Positions 14,685-23,516 of a stretch of 64,000 nucleotides of DNA are shown in pieces. This DNA is from Cohnella baijiui (GTDB lineage: Bacteria; Bacillota; Bacilli; Paenibacillales; Paenibacillaceae). The translations under genes were made by a program, and so were the position numbers. The first letter of the stretch is position 1, and every line of letters begins with the position of its first letter. The notes under the pieces are model-generated. The model was not told where the DNA came from. It saw nothing but the letters and a program-made list of their open reading frames with translations, and did no database searches. The DNA lies in assembly GCF_020731285.1 (NCBI RefSeq), contig NZ_JAJFOW010000007.1, forward strand, positions 1 through 64,000. The letters run 5' to 3'.

Positions 14685-15731
14685 TTATCGGCGCGCGGCG
14701 GCCGGCTCGATGCCGAGCGCCGCCAGCCGCGCGTCGAGCCGCGCCCGCAGCTCGACGCGCGCCGGCGACTCGACGAACGCGGCGTCGAGCGCCTGGCGCA
14801 TCAAGTCCGCGAGCTCGGCCGCCGTGAAGCCGAACCGCTCGGCGAGCTCCCGGCATTCGCGCGTCATGTTCGTGCCGGACACGGTCGGATTGTCCGTGTT
14901 CACCGTGACGACAAGGCCGCGGTCGTAGTAATCCCGCAACGGGAAATCCGACCAGGACGCCACCGCCTTCGTCTGGATGTTGCTCGTCGGACACAGCTCG
15001 AGCGGAATGCGGCGCTCCCGGATCCACTCGAGCAGCTCCTGATCTTCGCGTAGGCGCACGCCATGGCCGATGCGTACCGCTCCGAGGCCGGCGACCGCTT
15101 CGCGAATACTGTCCGGGCCTGCGGCTTCGCCCGCGTGGATCGTAACCGGGAGACCGGCTTCGCGCGCCCGGGCGAACAACCCGCGGAATCCTACGGCGGG
15201 GAAGGCGCCCTCGTCTCCGGCCAGGTCTACGGCCACAAGCCCGCGGCCGTAATGGCGCAACGCGGCTTCGACGACCGGCAGGTTTGCCTCCTCCGAGTGG
15301 TGGCGCATGCAGACCGCGATCGCTCTCGCGACAGCCCCGGTCCTGCGCTCGCCTTGTTGAAGACCGGCGACGACCGCACCGATCGCGTCGTCCGCCGACA
15401 GGCCGCGCTTCGTATGGAGCAACGGGGCGAAGCGGACTTCGATGTAAAGGCAGTTGTGCGAGGCAGCCTGTTCGACAGCTTCGCGCGCGACCCGAGCAAG
15501 CGCTTCGCGCGTCTGCAAAAGCGGCAGTACGAAAGCGAACTTTGACAAATAATCCGGCAGGCTCGCGCACGATTCGTCTACCTGCATGTACGGCAGAAGC
15601 GAATCGGCGTCCTGGGCAGGCGAATCATATCCTTGCTCGGCGGCGAGCGCCAGCCACGTTTCCGGCTTGACGCAGCCGTCCAGATGCAGGTGCAGATCGA
15701 CCTTCGGCAGTTTGAGCACCCAATCTTCCAT
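14685..15731 (-). CDS. add: adenosine deaminase
   Basis: Hydrolyses adenosine/deoxyadenosine to inosine in purine salvage. The 348-aa TIM-barrel metalloenzyme shows zinc ligands in LPKVDLHLHLDG (H14, H16), TIHAGEAAG (zinc His plus catalytic Glu), RIGHG (His) and VTVNTDNPTVSGT (catalytic Asp). ATG at 15731 follows GGAGG at good spacing; the open frame runs further upstream, but that part is the neighbouring gene read in another frame. It lies 14 bases after the DUF1992 gene and probably shares its transcript. It fits with the nucleoside hydrolase and nucleoside importer just to the right. Confidence 0.93.
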   Translation of the reverse strand: MEDWVLKLPKVDLHLHLDGCVKPETWLALAAEQGYDSPAQDADSLLPYMQVDESCASLPDYLSKFAFVLPLLQTREALARVAREAVEQAASHNCLYIEVRFAPLLHTKRGLSADDAIGAVVAGLQQGERRTGAVARAIAVCMRHHSEEANLPVVEAALRHYGRGLVAVDLAGDEGAFPAVGFRGLFARAREAGLPVTIHAGEAAGPDSIREAVAGLGAVRIGHGVRLREDQELLEWIRERRIPLELCPTSNIQTKAVASWSDFPLRDYYDRGLVVTVNTDNPTVSGTNMTRECRELAERFGFTAAELADLMRQALDAAFVESPARVELRARLDARLAALGIEPAAARR

Positions 15732-15745
15732 GACGCTTGCCTCCT

Positions 15746-16150
15746 TTATCGGGAGCCCGCCGCGTCGTCGGGGGGCGTCTCCGTCAGCTTTTTTTCCATT
15801 TGGTCGCGATAAGACTCGGCAGCCGCGAGGCTGGCCCAACCCCGCTCCTCCAGGAACAAACGGTAGCGCAGGCGCTTCGCCGTCAGCTCGGCCCGCAAGC
15901 GGCTGCGGTCCCGCTCGTCGCTCGCGCAACCGATGAGGTCCTCCAACGTGACCATCTCCTTGCGCAGCTCCAGCTCCGGCGGCAGGGCGCCGGCGTTTTT
16001 CAACATTTTGAAGCCTAGGCGCAGTTCGTCCGGGACGGAGGCGAGCTCGTCCGGCGGCAAGGGCTTGCCCTTGCCGGGCAAATCGTCGAACGCGCCCTGC
16101 AGCTGAGCTTCGCGAATTCGCTGCTCGGCGATCGAGGCGGCGAAATGCAT
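15746..16150 (-). CDS. DUF1992 (DnaJC28-like conserved domain) protein
   Basis: A 134-aa protein with the DUF1992 core: IAEQRIREAQLQGAFDDLPG, KGKPLPPDE, LGFKMLKNAGALPPELEL. The domain is found alone in many bacteria and fused to a J-domain in eukaryotes; its biochemical role is not established. Charged helices follow (about 60-120). GGAG precedes ATG 16150. Upstream gene of a likely two-gene operon with add. Confidence 0.8.
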   Translation of the reverse strand: MHFAASIAEQRIREAQLQGAFDDLPGKGKPLPPDELASVPDELRLGFKMLKNAGALPPELELRKEMVTLEDLIGCASDERDRSRLRAELTAKRLRYRLFLEERGWASLAAAESYRDQMEKKLTETPPDDAAGSR

Positions 16151-16383
16151 GCGACATCCGCTCCTTTCAGTCTTTTATAGATTGTAGCACGATTATTGCC
16201 TCGCGCAAGGAGGGAAACGGGAGGAACAAGCGCTAAAATGTCACGAAAAATAACATGCCGTAGCAATGATTGCGATTACAATAAAATCCTGTTGGAAGGC
16301 CCAGACAAAGTATTGATTTCTTTTGCGTTTTGATACACAATATGTTCAGCATAAGTCGTTTCAAGTTGATGCAGAATGTTAGA

Positions 16384-16413
16384 TTGATGTAATTTGTTAT
16401 GGCAAGGTACAAT
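16384..16413 (+). promoter_or_regulatory. candidate promoter of nucleoside hydrolase gene
   Basis: TTGATG (16384-16389), 18-base spacer, TACAAT (16408-16413), in an AT-richer 300-base intergenic stretch (16151-16458) that otherwise shows no gene. The -35 lies in a 20-mer that recurs upstream of glgB. Confidence 0.45.
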
Positions 16414-16458
16414 GGTTCGTTGGACAACTTGCCTTAGATCTCCCGAGGAGGGCCTTGT

Positions 16459-17391
16459 TTGAACGTCTATTTTAATCACGACGGGGGCGGCGACGATTTC
16501 GTCGCGCTGCTCCTGCTGCTGCAAATGCCCGATGTGAAGCTGACGGGCGTTTCCGTCATTCCGGCCGACGGCTATCTGGAGCCGTCCGTGCAGGCGAGCC
16601 GCAAGATCATCGACCGCTTCGGCCGGACGGACAAGCTCGATGTCGCCCGTTCGGATTCGCGCGGGAAGAACCCGTTCCCGCCCGCCTGGCGCATTATGTC
16701 CTTCTACGTCGACGCCCTGCCGATTCTGAACGAAGCTGAGCGCGTCATGACGCCGATCGCGGCTCTTCCGGCGCACCGCCATCTGATTCAAACGGTGCGG
16801 GAGACGGAAGGAAAGACGACGCTGGTCTTCACCGGGCCGCTGACCGACCTCGCCCGCGCGCTGGACGAAGCGCCCGATATCGAGGAGCGGATCGAGCGGC
16901 TTGTCTGGATGGGCGGCACGTTTCTGCCGAAGGGCAACGTCGAGGAGCCCGAGCACGACGGCACCGCCGAATGGAACGCCTACTGGGATCCGGAAGGCAC
17001 GGCCCGCGTCTGGGCGAGCGGCATCCCGATCGATCTCGTCGCCCTGGAGAGCACCAATCGCGTGCCGCTTACGCTCGACGTTAGGGACGCCTGGGCCAAG
17101 CTCCGGCGCCACGCGGCGATCGATTTTATCGGTCAATGCTACGCGCTCGTTCCGCCTCTCGTATTCTTCGAGACGAATTCGACATATTATTTATGGGACG
17201 TGCTTACCGCGGCATTCGTCGGCAAGCCCGATCTCGTGAAGACGAAGACGGTGCGCAGCATCGTCCGGACGGACGGATTCGCCCAGGGCCGCACGCAGGT
17301 GGATCCGGACGGACGCCCGGTGAACCTGGTGTTCGACGTGGACCGAGACGGCTTCTTCGGATACATGACGGAGCTGCTGAAGCAAGCTTGA
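16459..17391 (+). CDS. inosine-uridine preferring nucleoside hydrolase family protein
   Basis: Predicted to hydrolyse the N-glycosidic bond of nucleosides, giving base and ribose. The N-terminal calcium-binding aspartate cluster is present as NHDGGGDDFVALLLLLQM (the usual first Asp is replaced by Asn), and later blocks TLVFTGPLTDLARAL, LVWMGGTF and AEWNAYWDPEGTARVW match the family. TTG 16459 is the start, behind GAGGAGGG. The 310-aa length is normal. Its position next to add and the nup importer supports nucleoside catabolism. Substrate preference cannot be told from the sequence. Confidence 0.85.
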   Translation: MNVYFNHDGGGDDFVALLLLLQMPDVKLTGVSVIPADGYLEPSVQASRKIIDRFGRTDKLDVARSDSRGKNPFPPAWRIMSFYVDALPILNEAERVMTPIAALPAHRHLIQTVRETEGKTTLVFTGPLTDLARALDEAPDIEERIERLVWMGGTFLPKGNVEEPEHDGTAEWNAYWDPEGTARVWASGIPIDLVALESTNRVPLTLDVRDAWAKLRRHAAIDFIGQCYALVPPLVFFETNSTYYLWDVLTAAFVGKPDLVKTKTVRSIVRTDGFAQGRTQVDPDGRPVNLVFDVDRDGFFGYMTELLKQA

Positions 17392-17448
17392 CGACGGTTA
17401 TCACGGAGCGCCGAAGCGGAAGCGGCGGCGCCCGTTGTGACAATTAGA

Positions 17449-17467
17449 TGTTCGAACTTAACGAACA
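17449..17467. promoter_or_regulatory. inverted repeat upstream of the nucleoside-binding lipoprotein gene
   Basis: TGTTCG-AACTTAA-CGAACA is a perfect 6-7-6 inverted repeat ending 19 bases before the start codon at 17487. CGAAC half sites recall PurR boxes of Firmicutes, though the usual spacing is longer. Candidate operator for purine-responsive control. Confidence 0.4.
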
Positions 17468-17486
17468 CAAGGGGAGAGAACGTAAC

Positions 17487-18596
17487 ATGTACAAAAAAAG
17501 AATGAAGCCCGTCAGCGTGATGATGATCGTCATCATGGCCGCCATCCTGGTCCTGTCCGGCTGCGGCAAAAAAGCGAACAACGGCGGCGCAGGCGCTTCG
17601 GCCAGCCCGTCGGCCAGCGAATCCGCATCGCCTAGCGCGCCTGCTTCTCCGAGCGCGAGCGAGCCATCCAGTCCGGCTACCGGCGCAGGCAAAAAAGTCG
17701 GCATGGTCACCGACCTCGGCGGCGTCCACGACAAGTCGTTCAACCAACAAGCATGGGAAGCGCTCCAAAAGCTCAAAGAAGAAGACGGCGCATCCGTCAA
17801 ATACCTAGAGAGCAAAAAGGACAGCGACTACATTCCGTTCCTGAGCAACTTCGTCAAAGACGGCTACGATCTGACGTGGGGGATCGGCTTCCTCTTCCAA
17901 GACGCGGCTACGCAGGTCGCCAAGCAAAACCCGAACGCCAAGTTCGCGCTCGTCGACACGAGCGTCGATCTGCCGAACGTCGAGTCCGTATTGTTTAAAG
18001 AAAACGAGGGCTCCTACCTGGTCGGCATCGTCGCCGGACTGACGACCAAGTCGAACAAGATCGGCTTCGTCGGCGGCATGAAGCTGCCGGTCATCCAGAA
18101 GTTCGAAGCGGGCTTCAAGGCGGGCGTCGCGGCCGTCAATCCGGACGCGAAGGTTACCGTGAACTACGTCGGCGATTTCAACAAGCCGGACCTCGGCAAA
18201 CTGGCAGCCGCTTCGATGTACGACGCGGGCAACGATATCATCTTCGTCGCGGCCGGCGGCAGCGGCAACGGCGTCTTCACCGAAGCCAAGCAGCGCTTCA
18301 AATCGGGTAAGAAAGTATGGGTTATCGGGGTCGACAAGGACCAGTCGCTCGAATTCGGCAACGATGTCACGCTGACGTCGATGATGAAGAAAGTCGACGA
18401 AGCGGTCTACAAAGTATCCAAGGACGTGCTGAACGGGGAATTCCAAGGCGGCAAAGTCGTCGAGCTCGGCCTGGCCGAAGGCGGCGTCGGTCTGCCCAAG
18501 GACAACCCGAACGTCTCCGAGGATATTCTGAAAAAGGTCGATGAATATTCGCAGAAGATCATCAGCGGCGAGATCAAGGTTCCGACGACTCCGTAA
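17487..18596 (+). CDS. nupN: BMP family nucleoside-binding lipoprotein
   Basis: Extracellular substrate-binding lipoprotein of a NupNOPQ-type importer. Signal peptide with lipobox LVLSGC (C26), a Ser/Ala/Pro-rich low-complexity linker (about 34-70), then the BMP/PnrA domain beginning GKKVGMVTDLGGVHDKSFNQ. The conserved stretches FVGGMKLPVIQKFEAGFKAG and DIIFVAAGGSGNGVF are typical of purine-nucleoside binders. ATG 17487 follows GGGGAGAG. A hairpin after the gene probably attenuates read-through into the transporter genes, giving more binding protein than transporter. Nucleoside specificity is inferred from family and neighbours. Confidence 0.88.
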   Translation: MYKKRMKPVSVMMIVIMAAILVLSGCGKKANNGGAGASASPSASESASPSAPASPSASEPSSPATGAGKKVGMVTDLGGVHDKSFNQQAWEALQKLKEEDGASVKYLESKKDSDYIPFLSNFVKDGYDLTWGIGFLFQDAATQVAKQNPNAKFALVDTSVDLPNVESVLFKENEGSYLVGIVAGLTTKSNKIGFVGGMKLPVIQKFEAGFKAGVAAVNPDAKVTVNYVGDFNKPDLGKLAAASMYDAGNDIIFVAAGGSGNGVFTEAKQRFKSGKKVWVIGVDKDQSLEFGNDVTLTSMMKKVDEAVYKVSKDVLNGEFQGGKVVELGLAEGGVGLPKDNPNVSEDILKKVDEYSQKIISGEIKVPTTP

Positions 18597-18616
18597 CCAT
18601 CGCGCGCCGGCGTTCG

Positions 18617-18649
18617 AAGGGCGAGGCCGAAGGCCTTGCCCTTTCTTTG
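18617..18649 (+). terminator. terminator/attenuator between nupN and nupO
   Basis: AAGGGCGAGGCC-GAA-GGCCTTGCCCTT followed by TCTTTGT. Placed between the binding-protein gene and the ATPase gene, with an imperfect T tract, so partial read-through is plausible. Confidence 0.65.
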
Positions 18650-18746
18650 TGCCAGCCGTACGGAGGATTTCGCTCCTACCCCGTAGAATCATCAGAGGCA
18701 GGAGAGGAGATCCTACAGCCTTCATTTCGAACAGGAGCTGAATGAA

Positions 18747-20294
18747 ATGGAACAATCGGTACCCGTTGTCGAACTGGCGGGGATCACGAAACGATTCCCC
18801 GGCATCGTCGCGAACGACGACATCAGCCTTGACCTCCGCAAAGGAGAGATCCACGCGCTGCTCGGAGAGAACGGGGCGGGCAAGTCGACGCTCATGAGCA
18901 TCTTGTTCGGGCTGTACCAGCCGGACGAAGGGGAGATCCGCGTAAACGGCAAAGCCGTCAAAATCGACGGCGCGGGCAAAGCGATCGAACTGGGCATCGG
19001 CATGGTCCACCAGCACTTCAAGCTCGTCCAGCCGTTTACGGTCGCGGAGAACATCGTCCTCGGCGTAGAGCCGGTCCGGGGGCTGTCGATCCATCTGAAG
19101 CAAGCGAACGAAAAGGTGCGCGAGCTCAGCGCCCGATACGGCCTCAAGGTTGATCCGCTCGTCAAGGTGCAGGATATCTCGGTCGGGATGCAGCAGCGCG
19201 TCGAAATTCTGAAGACGCTGTATCGCGGAGCGGAGATTCTCATCTTCGACGAGCCTACTGCCGTCTTGACCGTACAGGAAATTCAGGAGCTGATGCAGAT
19301 TTTGCGCCAGCTGGCCGGCGAGGGCAAGTCGATTATTCTCATTACGCACAAGCTGAAGGAAATCATGGAAGTGTCGGACCGGGTGACGATCATCCGACGG
19401 GGCAAAGTCGTCGGCACGGTTCGCACCGCCGAGACGAGCGAGAGCCAGCTGGCGGAAATGATGGTGGGCCGGCGCGTCTCGTTCGACGTAAACAAAGAGA
19501 AGCGGGAACCGGGGCCAGTCGTCCTCGAAGTGGAGAACCTCACCGTAGCCGGAGGAGAGCGCGGCACGCATGCGGTGGACGGCGTTTCCCTGCGCATTCG
19601 CGAAGGCGAGATTCTTGGCCTGGCCGGCGTCGACGGCAACGGCCAGCATGAACTGGTGGAGGCGCTTGCCGGCCTGCGGCCGGCGATCGGCGGCCGCATC
19701 GCGCTGAACGGTGCCGACGTGACCCGGCTGCCGACCAAGGCGCGCATCGAGGCGGGGCTGGCGAGCATCCCCGAGGACCGTCAGAAGCACGGGCTCGTCC
19801 TGGATTTCACGCTCAGCGAAAATATGGTTCTCGGCTCGACCGAGCGCCGGCGCTTTTTCGGCGGCGGTTTTTTGAAGGACAAAGAGATTGACGCCTACGC
19901 CAAAAAGCTGGTCGCGGACTTCGACGTCCGCTCGGCGGGCGTCCACAGCCGCGCCCGCTCGCTTTCCGGGGGCAACCAGCAAAAGGCGATCATCGCCCGC
20001 GAGCTGGAACGCCATCCGAAGCTGATCGTGGCGGTGCAGCCGACGCGCGGCCTCGATATCGGCGCCATCGAATTCGTTCACGAACGTCTGCTTCAGGCCC
20101 GGTCGGAGGGCAAGGCGATCCTGCTCATCTCCTACGAGCTGGACGAGCTGTACAAGCTCAGCGACCGGATCCAGGTCATCTCCGGCGGGCGGATCATGGG
20201 CGAGGTCGATCCGGAGCTGGGCGAGGACGACGACAAGATCGGCCTGATGATGGCCGGCCAAGCATCGAACGATCAAGGAGGCGGAGCAGCTTGA
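18747..20294 (+). CDS. nupO: nucleoside ABC transporter ATP-binding protein (two NBDs)
   Basis: The 515-aa double ATPase is of the sugar/nucleoside type. NBD1 (about 8-240) has Walker A LLGENGAGKSTLM and Walker B EILIFDEPTAVL; its signature region (SVGMQQRVEI) lacks the full LSGGQ. NBD2 (about 255-500) has a degenerate Walker A (GVDGNGQHELVEAL) but an intact LSGGNQQKAIIAREL signature. This asymmetry is normal for RbsA/NupO proteins. Its TGA overlaps the TTG start of the permease gene by 4 bases, so translation is probably coupled. Confidence 0.9.
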   Translation: MEQSVPVVELAGITKRFPGIVANDDISLDLRKGEIHALLGENGAGKSTLMSILFGLYQPDEGEIRVNGKAVKIDGAGKAIELGIGMVHQHFKLVQPFTVAENIVLGVEPVRGLSIHLKQANEKVRELSARYGLKVDPLVKVQDISVGMQQRVEILKTLYRGAEILIFDEPTAVLTVQEIQELMQILRQLAGEGKSIILITHKLKEIMEVSDRVTIIRRGKVVGTVRTAETSESQLAEMMVGRRVSFDVNKEKREPGPVVLEVENLTVAGGERGTHAVDGVSLRIREGEILGLAGVDGNGQHELVEALAGLRPAIGGRIALNGADVTRLPTKARIEAGLASIPEDRQKHGLVLDFTLSENMVLGSTERRRFFGGGFLKDKEIDAYAKKLVADFDVRSAGVHSRARSLSGGNQQKAIIARELERHPKLIVAVQPTRGLDIGAIEFVHERLLQARSEGKAILLISYELDELYKLSDRIQVISGGRIMGEVDPELGEDDDKIGLMMAGQASNDQGGGAA

Positions 20295-21394
20295 GCAAGT
20301 GGATCTCATCTCTGAATCAACCGACCGCGCTCGTCCCGGCCGTCGCGATCCTGTTCGGGCTCGTCTTCGGCGGCATCGTCATGCTGCTCGGCGGGTTCGA
20401 TCCGATCGCCGCCTACGCCGCGCTCGTCCGCAAGGTGTTCGGCTCCTCGTACGACATCGGGGAGACGATCCGCACGATCACGCCGATCCTGTTCACGGGT
20501 CTTGCGGTCGGCTTCGCCTTCCGCGCGGGCGTGTTCAACATCGGCGCGGACGGACAATACATTATCGGCATGACGGCCGCCACCTTCGTCGGCATCAAGA
20601 TCCACCTGCCGGCCTTCCTGCACGCGCCGCTGGCCGTGCTCGTCGGCATGATCTGCGGCGGGCTGTGGGGCGCGCTTTGCGGTTACTTGAAGGCCTATCG
20701 CGGCGTGCATGAGGTCATTTCGGCGATCATGCTCAACTGGATCGCCCTGTTTCTCTCCAACTATTTGCTGATGAAGTTCCTCGTCGAGGAAGGCCAGCAG
20801 AAGACGCCGAACATCGACGAGACGGCGTCCGTCTCGATCGGCTGGCTGTCGGAGGCGATGGGCGGCGCCCGGATGGACTGGGGGATCTGGATCGGTCTCA
20901 TCAGCGTCGCGCTCTTCTACATCCTGCTCTGGCGGACCAAGCAAGGCTACGACCTGCGCGCGGTCGGCCATAACCCGGATGCGGCGCAGGCCGCGGGCAT
21001 CAACGTCAAGACGACGTTTATGAAGACGATGATGATCTCCGGCATGTTCGCCGGGCTTGGCGGCGTCTTCTCCGTCCTCGGCGTGTTCCATTACCAGGTC
21101 GCGTCTGGCGCTTCCGAGGGCTACGGCTTCGACGGCATCGCCGTCGCGCTGCTCGGCGGCAACCATCCGGTGGGCATCCTGTTCGGGGCGATCCTGTTCG
21201 GCCTCCTCACCTACGGCTCGGCGGGCATGAACTTCGACGCCAACGTGCCGACGGAGATCGTCCGCATCGTCATCGGCAGCATCATCTTCTTCGTCGCTTC
21301 GCACAGCATCATTACGAAGCTGCTCAAGCCGATGCTCTCGCGTCGCTCGACGAACAAACGGAAGGGGGCGAGCGCGGATGGCAATGCTGGCTGA
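20291..21394 (+). CDS. nupP: nucleoside ABC transporter permease (BPD_transp_2)
   Basis: A 367-aa permease with about 9-10 hydrophobic segments, beginning at TTG 20291 inside the end of the ATPase gene. Family marks include FRAGVFNIGADGQYIIGM and the cytoplasmic coupling stretch LRAVGHNPDAAQAAGINV. Pairs with the next permease to form the heterodimeric membrane channel of the importer. The NIGADGQ/NIGLEGM pair in the two permeases is characteristic of the NupP/NupQ type. Confidence 0.88.
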   Translation: MSKWISSLNQPTALVPAVAILFGLVFGGIVMLLGGFDPIAAYAALVRKVFGSSYDIGETIRTITPILFTGLAVGFAFRAGVFNIGADGQYIIGMTAATFVGIKIHLPAFLHAPLAVLVGMICGGLWGALCGYLKAYRGVHEVISAIMLNWIALFLSNYLLMKFLVEEGQQKTPNIDETASVSIGWLSEAMGGARMDWGIWIGLISVALFYILLWRTKQGYDLRAVGHNPDAAQAAGINVKTTFMKTMMISGMFAGLGGVFSVLGVFHYQVASGASEGYGFDGIAVALLGGNHPVGILFGAILFGLLTYGSAGMNFDANVPTEIVRIVIGSIIFFVASHSIITKLLKPMLSRRSTNKRKGASADGNAG

Positions 21395-22331
21395 TCTGAT
21401 CAATTCGACGCTCGTCTTCTCCGCGGCGCTTATTTTCGCCGCATTGGGCGGCGTCTTCAGCGAACGCTCGGGCGTATTCAACATCGGCCTCGAAGGGATG
21501 ATGACGGCCGGCGCATTCACGGCCGCGATCGGCACCTATTACGTGCAGGAGGCCGGGGGCTCCGGCGCCTCGCCGTGGATCGGCTTGCTGTGCGGCATCG
21601 GGGCCGGCACGCTGTTCGCGCTCCTGCACGCGTACGCAACCGTAACCGTCAAGGCGGATCAGACGATCGTCGGGGTCGTCATCAACATTTTGGCGCTGGC
21701 CGTCACCCTTTACCTCGTCAAGTTCATGTTCGAGGGGGCGGGGGACACGCCGCTGCTGGACGAGACCTTCTCGATGGCGGCGATTCCCGGCCTGGCGGAC
21801 ATTCCGTTCATCGGCCAAGCGTTCTTCAACAACTATCCGACGACCTATCTGGCGTACGTGCTCGTTCCGCTGAGCGCCTACCTGCTGTTCCGGACGCCGT
21901 TCGGCCTGCGCCTGCGCGCGGTCGGGGAGCATCCGGGCGCCGCGGACACGGTCGGCATCAACGTCACCAAATACCGGTATATCGGGGTGCTGATCAGCGG
22001 CGCACTCGCCGGATTGGGCGGCGCCACGATCGTGCTGACGACGACGAGCAACTTCGCGCACAACACGATTTCCGGGCAAGGCTTCATTGCCATCGCGGCG
22101 CTCATCTTCGGCCGTTGGAATCCGTACGGCGTCTTCGGCGCGGCGTTTTTCTTCGGCATGGCGCAGGCGGTCCGGATTTTCATCACGCAGTTCGAATTCG
22201 CGGCGCACATTCCGAACGAATTCCTTTATATGCTGCCGTACGTGCTGACGCTGCTCGTATTGGCCGGCGTCGTCGGTTCGGTCCGCGGACCGTCCGCGGC
22301 GGGCACGCCTTACGATCCATCCAAGCGATAG
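21378..22331 (+). CDS. nupQ: nucleoside ABC transporter permease (BPD_transp_2)
   Basis: The 317-aa second permease overlaps nupP by 17 bases. It carries the motif ERSGVFNIGLEGMMTAGA near the N-terminus and LRAVGEHPGAADTVGINV at the coupling helix, with about 8 hydrophobic segments. Last gene of the importer; a GC-rich hairpin follows. Predicted function: membrane passage of nucleosides delivered by the BMP lipoprotein. Confidence 0.88.
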   Translation: MAMLADLINSTLVFSAALIFAALGGVFSERSGVFNIGLEGMMTAGAFTAAIGTYYVQEAGGSGASPWIGLLCGIGAGTLFALLHAYATVTVKADQTIVGVVINILALAVTLYLVKFMFEGAGDTPLLDETFSMAAIPGLADIPFIGQAFFNNYPTTYLAYVLVPLSAYLLFRTPFGLRLRAVGEHPGAADTVGINVTKYRYIGVLISGALAGLGGATIVLTTTSNFAHNTISGQGFIAIAALIFGRWNPYGVFGAAFFFGMAQAVRIFITQFEFAAHIPNEFLYMLPYVLTLLVLAGVVGSVRGPSAAGTPYDPSKR

Positions 22332-22357
22332 CGACCGCCGATTTCAGGCAAACGAAC

Positions 22358-22397
22358 AAGACGCGCTCCGGCCGACCGGGGCGCGTCTTGCCGTTTC
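22358..22397 (+). terminator. terminator after the nup operon
   Basis: AAGACGCGC...GCGCGTCTT with inner CCGG/CCGG pairing; the downstream T tract is short (GCCGTTT). Confidence 0.6.
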
Positions 22398-22479
22398 CGC
22401 CGGCGCCGACTTGAACATTTGCCCGGGGCTTGGTACGCTGTTGATACTTCGAGTAAGAGACGGAGCGTGGAGAAGACTC

Positions 22480-23415
22480 ATGATTACCCGCACGGTTACG
22501 CCATCCGAGAGCGGCAAGCGGCTGCACCGCTACTTGCGCAATCTTATGCCGAACTTGCCGCTGGGGCAGATCTACAAGATGATCGACCAAGGGAAAGTCA
22601 AAATCAACGGCAAACGCAAAAATCAAAACTACGAGCTCGCCTCCGGCGACGAGCTGACGCTGTACCTCGAGGAGACACAGTACACCGAAGCCTCCATCGG
22701 GCAAAAAAAAGCCAAGTACGTCGGCGTCAATGCGAACATCGACGTCGTCTACGAGGACGACCAGCTGCTCGTCGCGGCAAAGCCGGCCGGCATGCTGACG
22801 CATCCCGACCAGACGGACCAGAAGGACACGCTCGTCAATCGGGTGCACGCTTATTTGTACAAGAAAGGCGAACTGGACAGCCCGATATTCATGCCGGCGA
22901 CGGCTAACCGGCTGGACCGCAACACGAGCGGCCTCGTGCTCGTCGGCAAGACGGCGGGCATGCTGCATCAGCTCAATCAGTGGATTCAAAAACACGAGCT
23001 GGAGAAATATTACGTGACGATCGTCGAAGGCAAGCTCGTCGGCGAAGGGGAGCTAACCGGAGCGCTCGTTCGCGACGAGAAGGCGAACCGGACCCGGGTC
23101 GCCGGCGTGCGGGACGCGCAGGAAGACGCGAAGTCGGCGACGACGCGCTATCGGGCTTTGTCCAGCGAGAACGGGTATACGCTCGTCGAGGTGGAGCTCG
23201 TCAGCGGCCGGACGCACCAGATCCGCACGCATTTCCAGAGTATCGGCCACCCGCTGTTGGGCGACGTGAAGTATGGCGGCCGAATCTTCGCCGGCATCAA
23301 CCACCAGCTGCTGCATGCCTGGCGCATCGTCCTGCCGGACGGCCGCGAGTTCCGCGCGCCGCTGCCGCCGCTTTTCCGCCGCACGTCGGACAAGCTCGAC
23401 TTGCATGGCGTGTAA
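22480..23415 (+). CDS. RluA family 23S rRNA pseudouridine synthase
   Basis: Isomerises uridine to pseudouridine in rRNA or tRNA. An N-terminal S4 RNA-binding domain (about 14-60: KRLHRYLRNLMPNLPLGQIY, DQGKVKINGKRKNQNYEL) precedes the synthase domain with the catalytic-Asp motif TANRLDRNTSGLVLVGKT and the C-terminal GRTHQIRTHFQSIGHPLLGD. ATG 22480 follows GGAG; the frame is open further upstream, but those residues do not look native. 311 aa. Which rRNA position is modified cannot be told. Confidence 0.9.
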   Translation: MITRTVTPSESGKRLHRYLRNLMPNLPLGQIYKMIDQGKVKINGKRKNQNYELASGDELTLYLEETQYTEASIGQKKAKYVGVNANIDVVYEDDQLLVAAKPAGMLTHPDQTDQKDTLVNRVHAYLYKKGELDSPIFMPATANRLDRNTSGLVLVGKTAGMLHQLNQWIQKHELEKYYVTIVEGKLVGEGELTGALVRDEKANRTRVAGVRDAQEDAKSATTRYRALSSENGYTLVEVELVSGRTHQIRTHFQSIGHPLLGDVKYGGRIFAGINHQLLHAWRIVLPDGREFRAPLPPLFRRTSDKLDLHGV

Positions 23416-23437
23416 CCTGCCGGCAACAGTGAAACGC

Positions 23438-23491
23438 AAAAAAAAGGGGTTGCCCCGCAAGAATGCTTCTTGCAGGGGCAACCCCTTTTTT
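23438..23491. terminator. strong bidirectional terminator
   Basis: A run of A, then GGGGTTGCCCC pairs with GGGGCAACCCC and a T run, with an inner GCAAGAA/TTCTTGC hairpin. It serves the pseudouridine synthase gene on one side and the aldo/keto reductase gene on the other. Confidence 0.9.
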
Positions 23492-23516
23492 GCATGACGC
23501 TGTCCGATCAGTCTCG

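Noticed and set aside
15732..16157. N-terminal extension of adenosine deaminase
   Set aside because: It overlaps the DUF1992 gene in a different frame; the proper start at 15731 has a ribosome site and begins just before the HxH motif.
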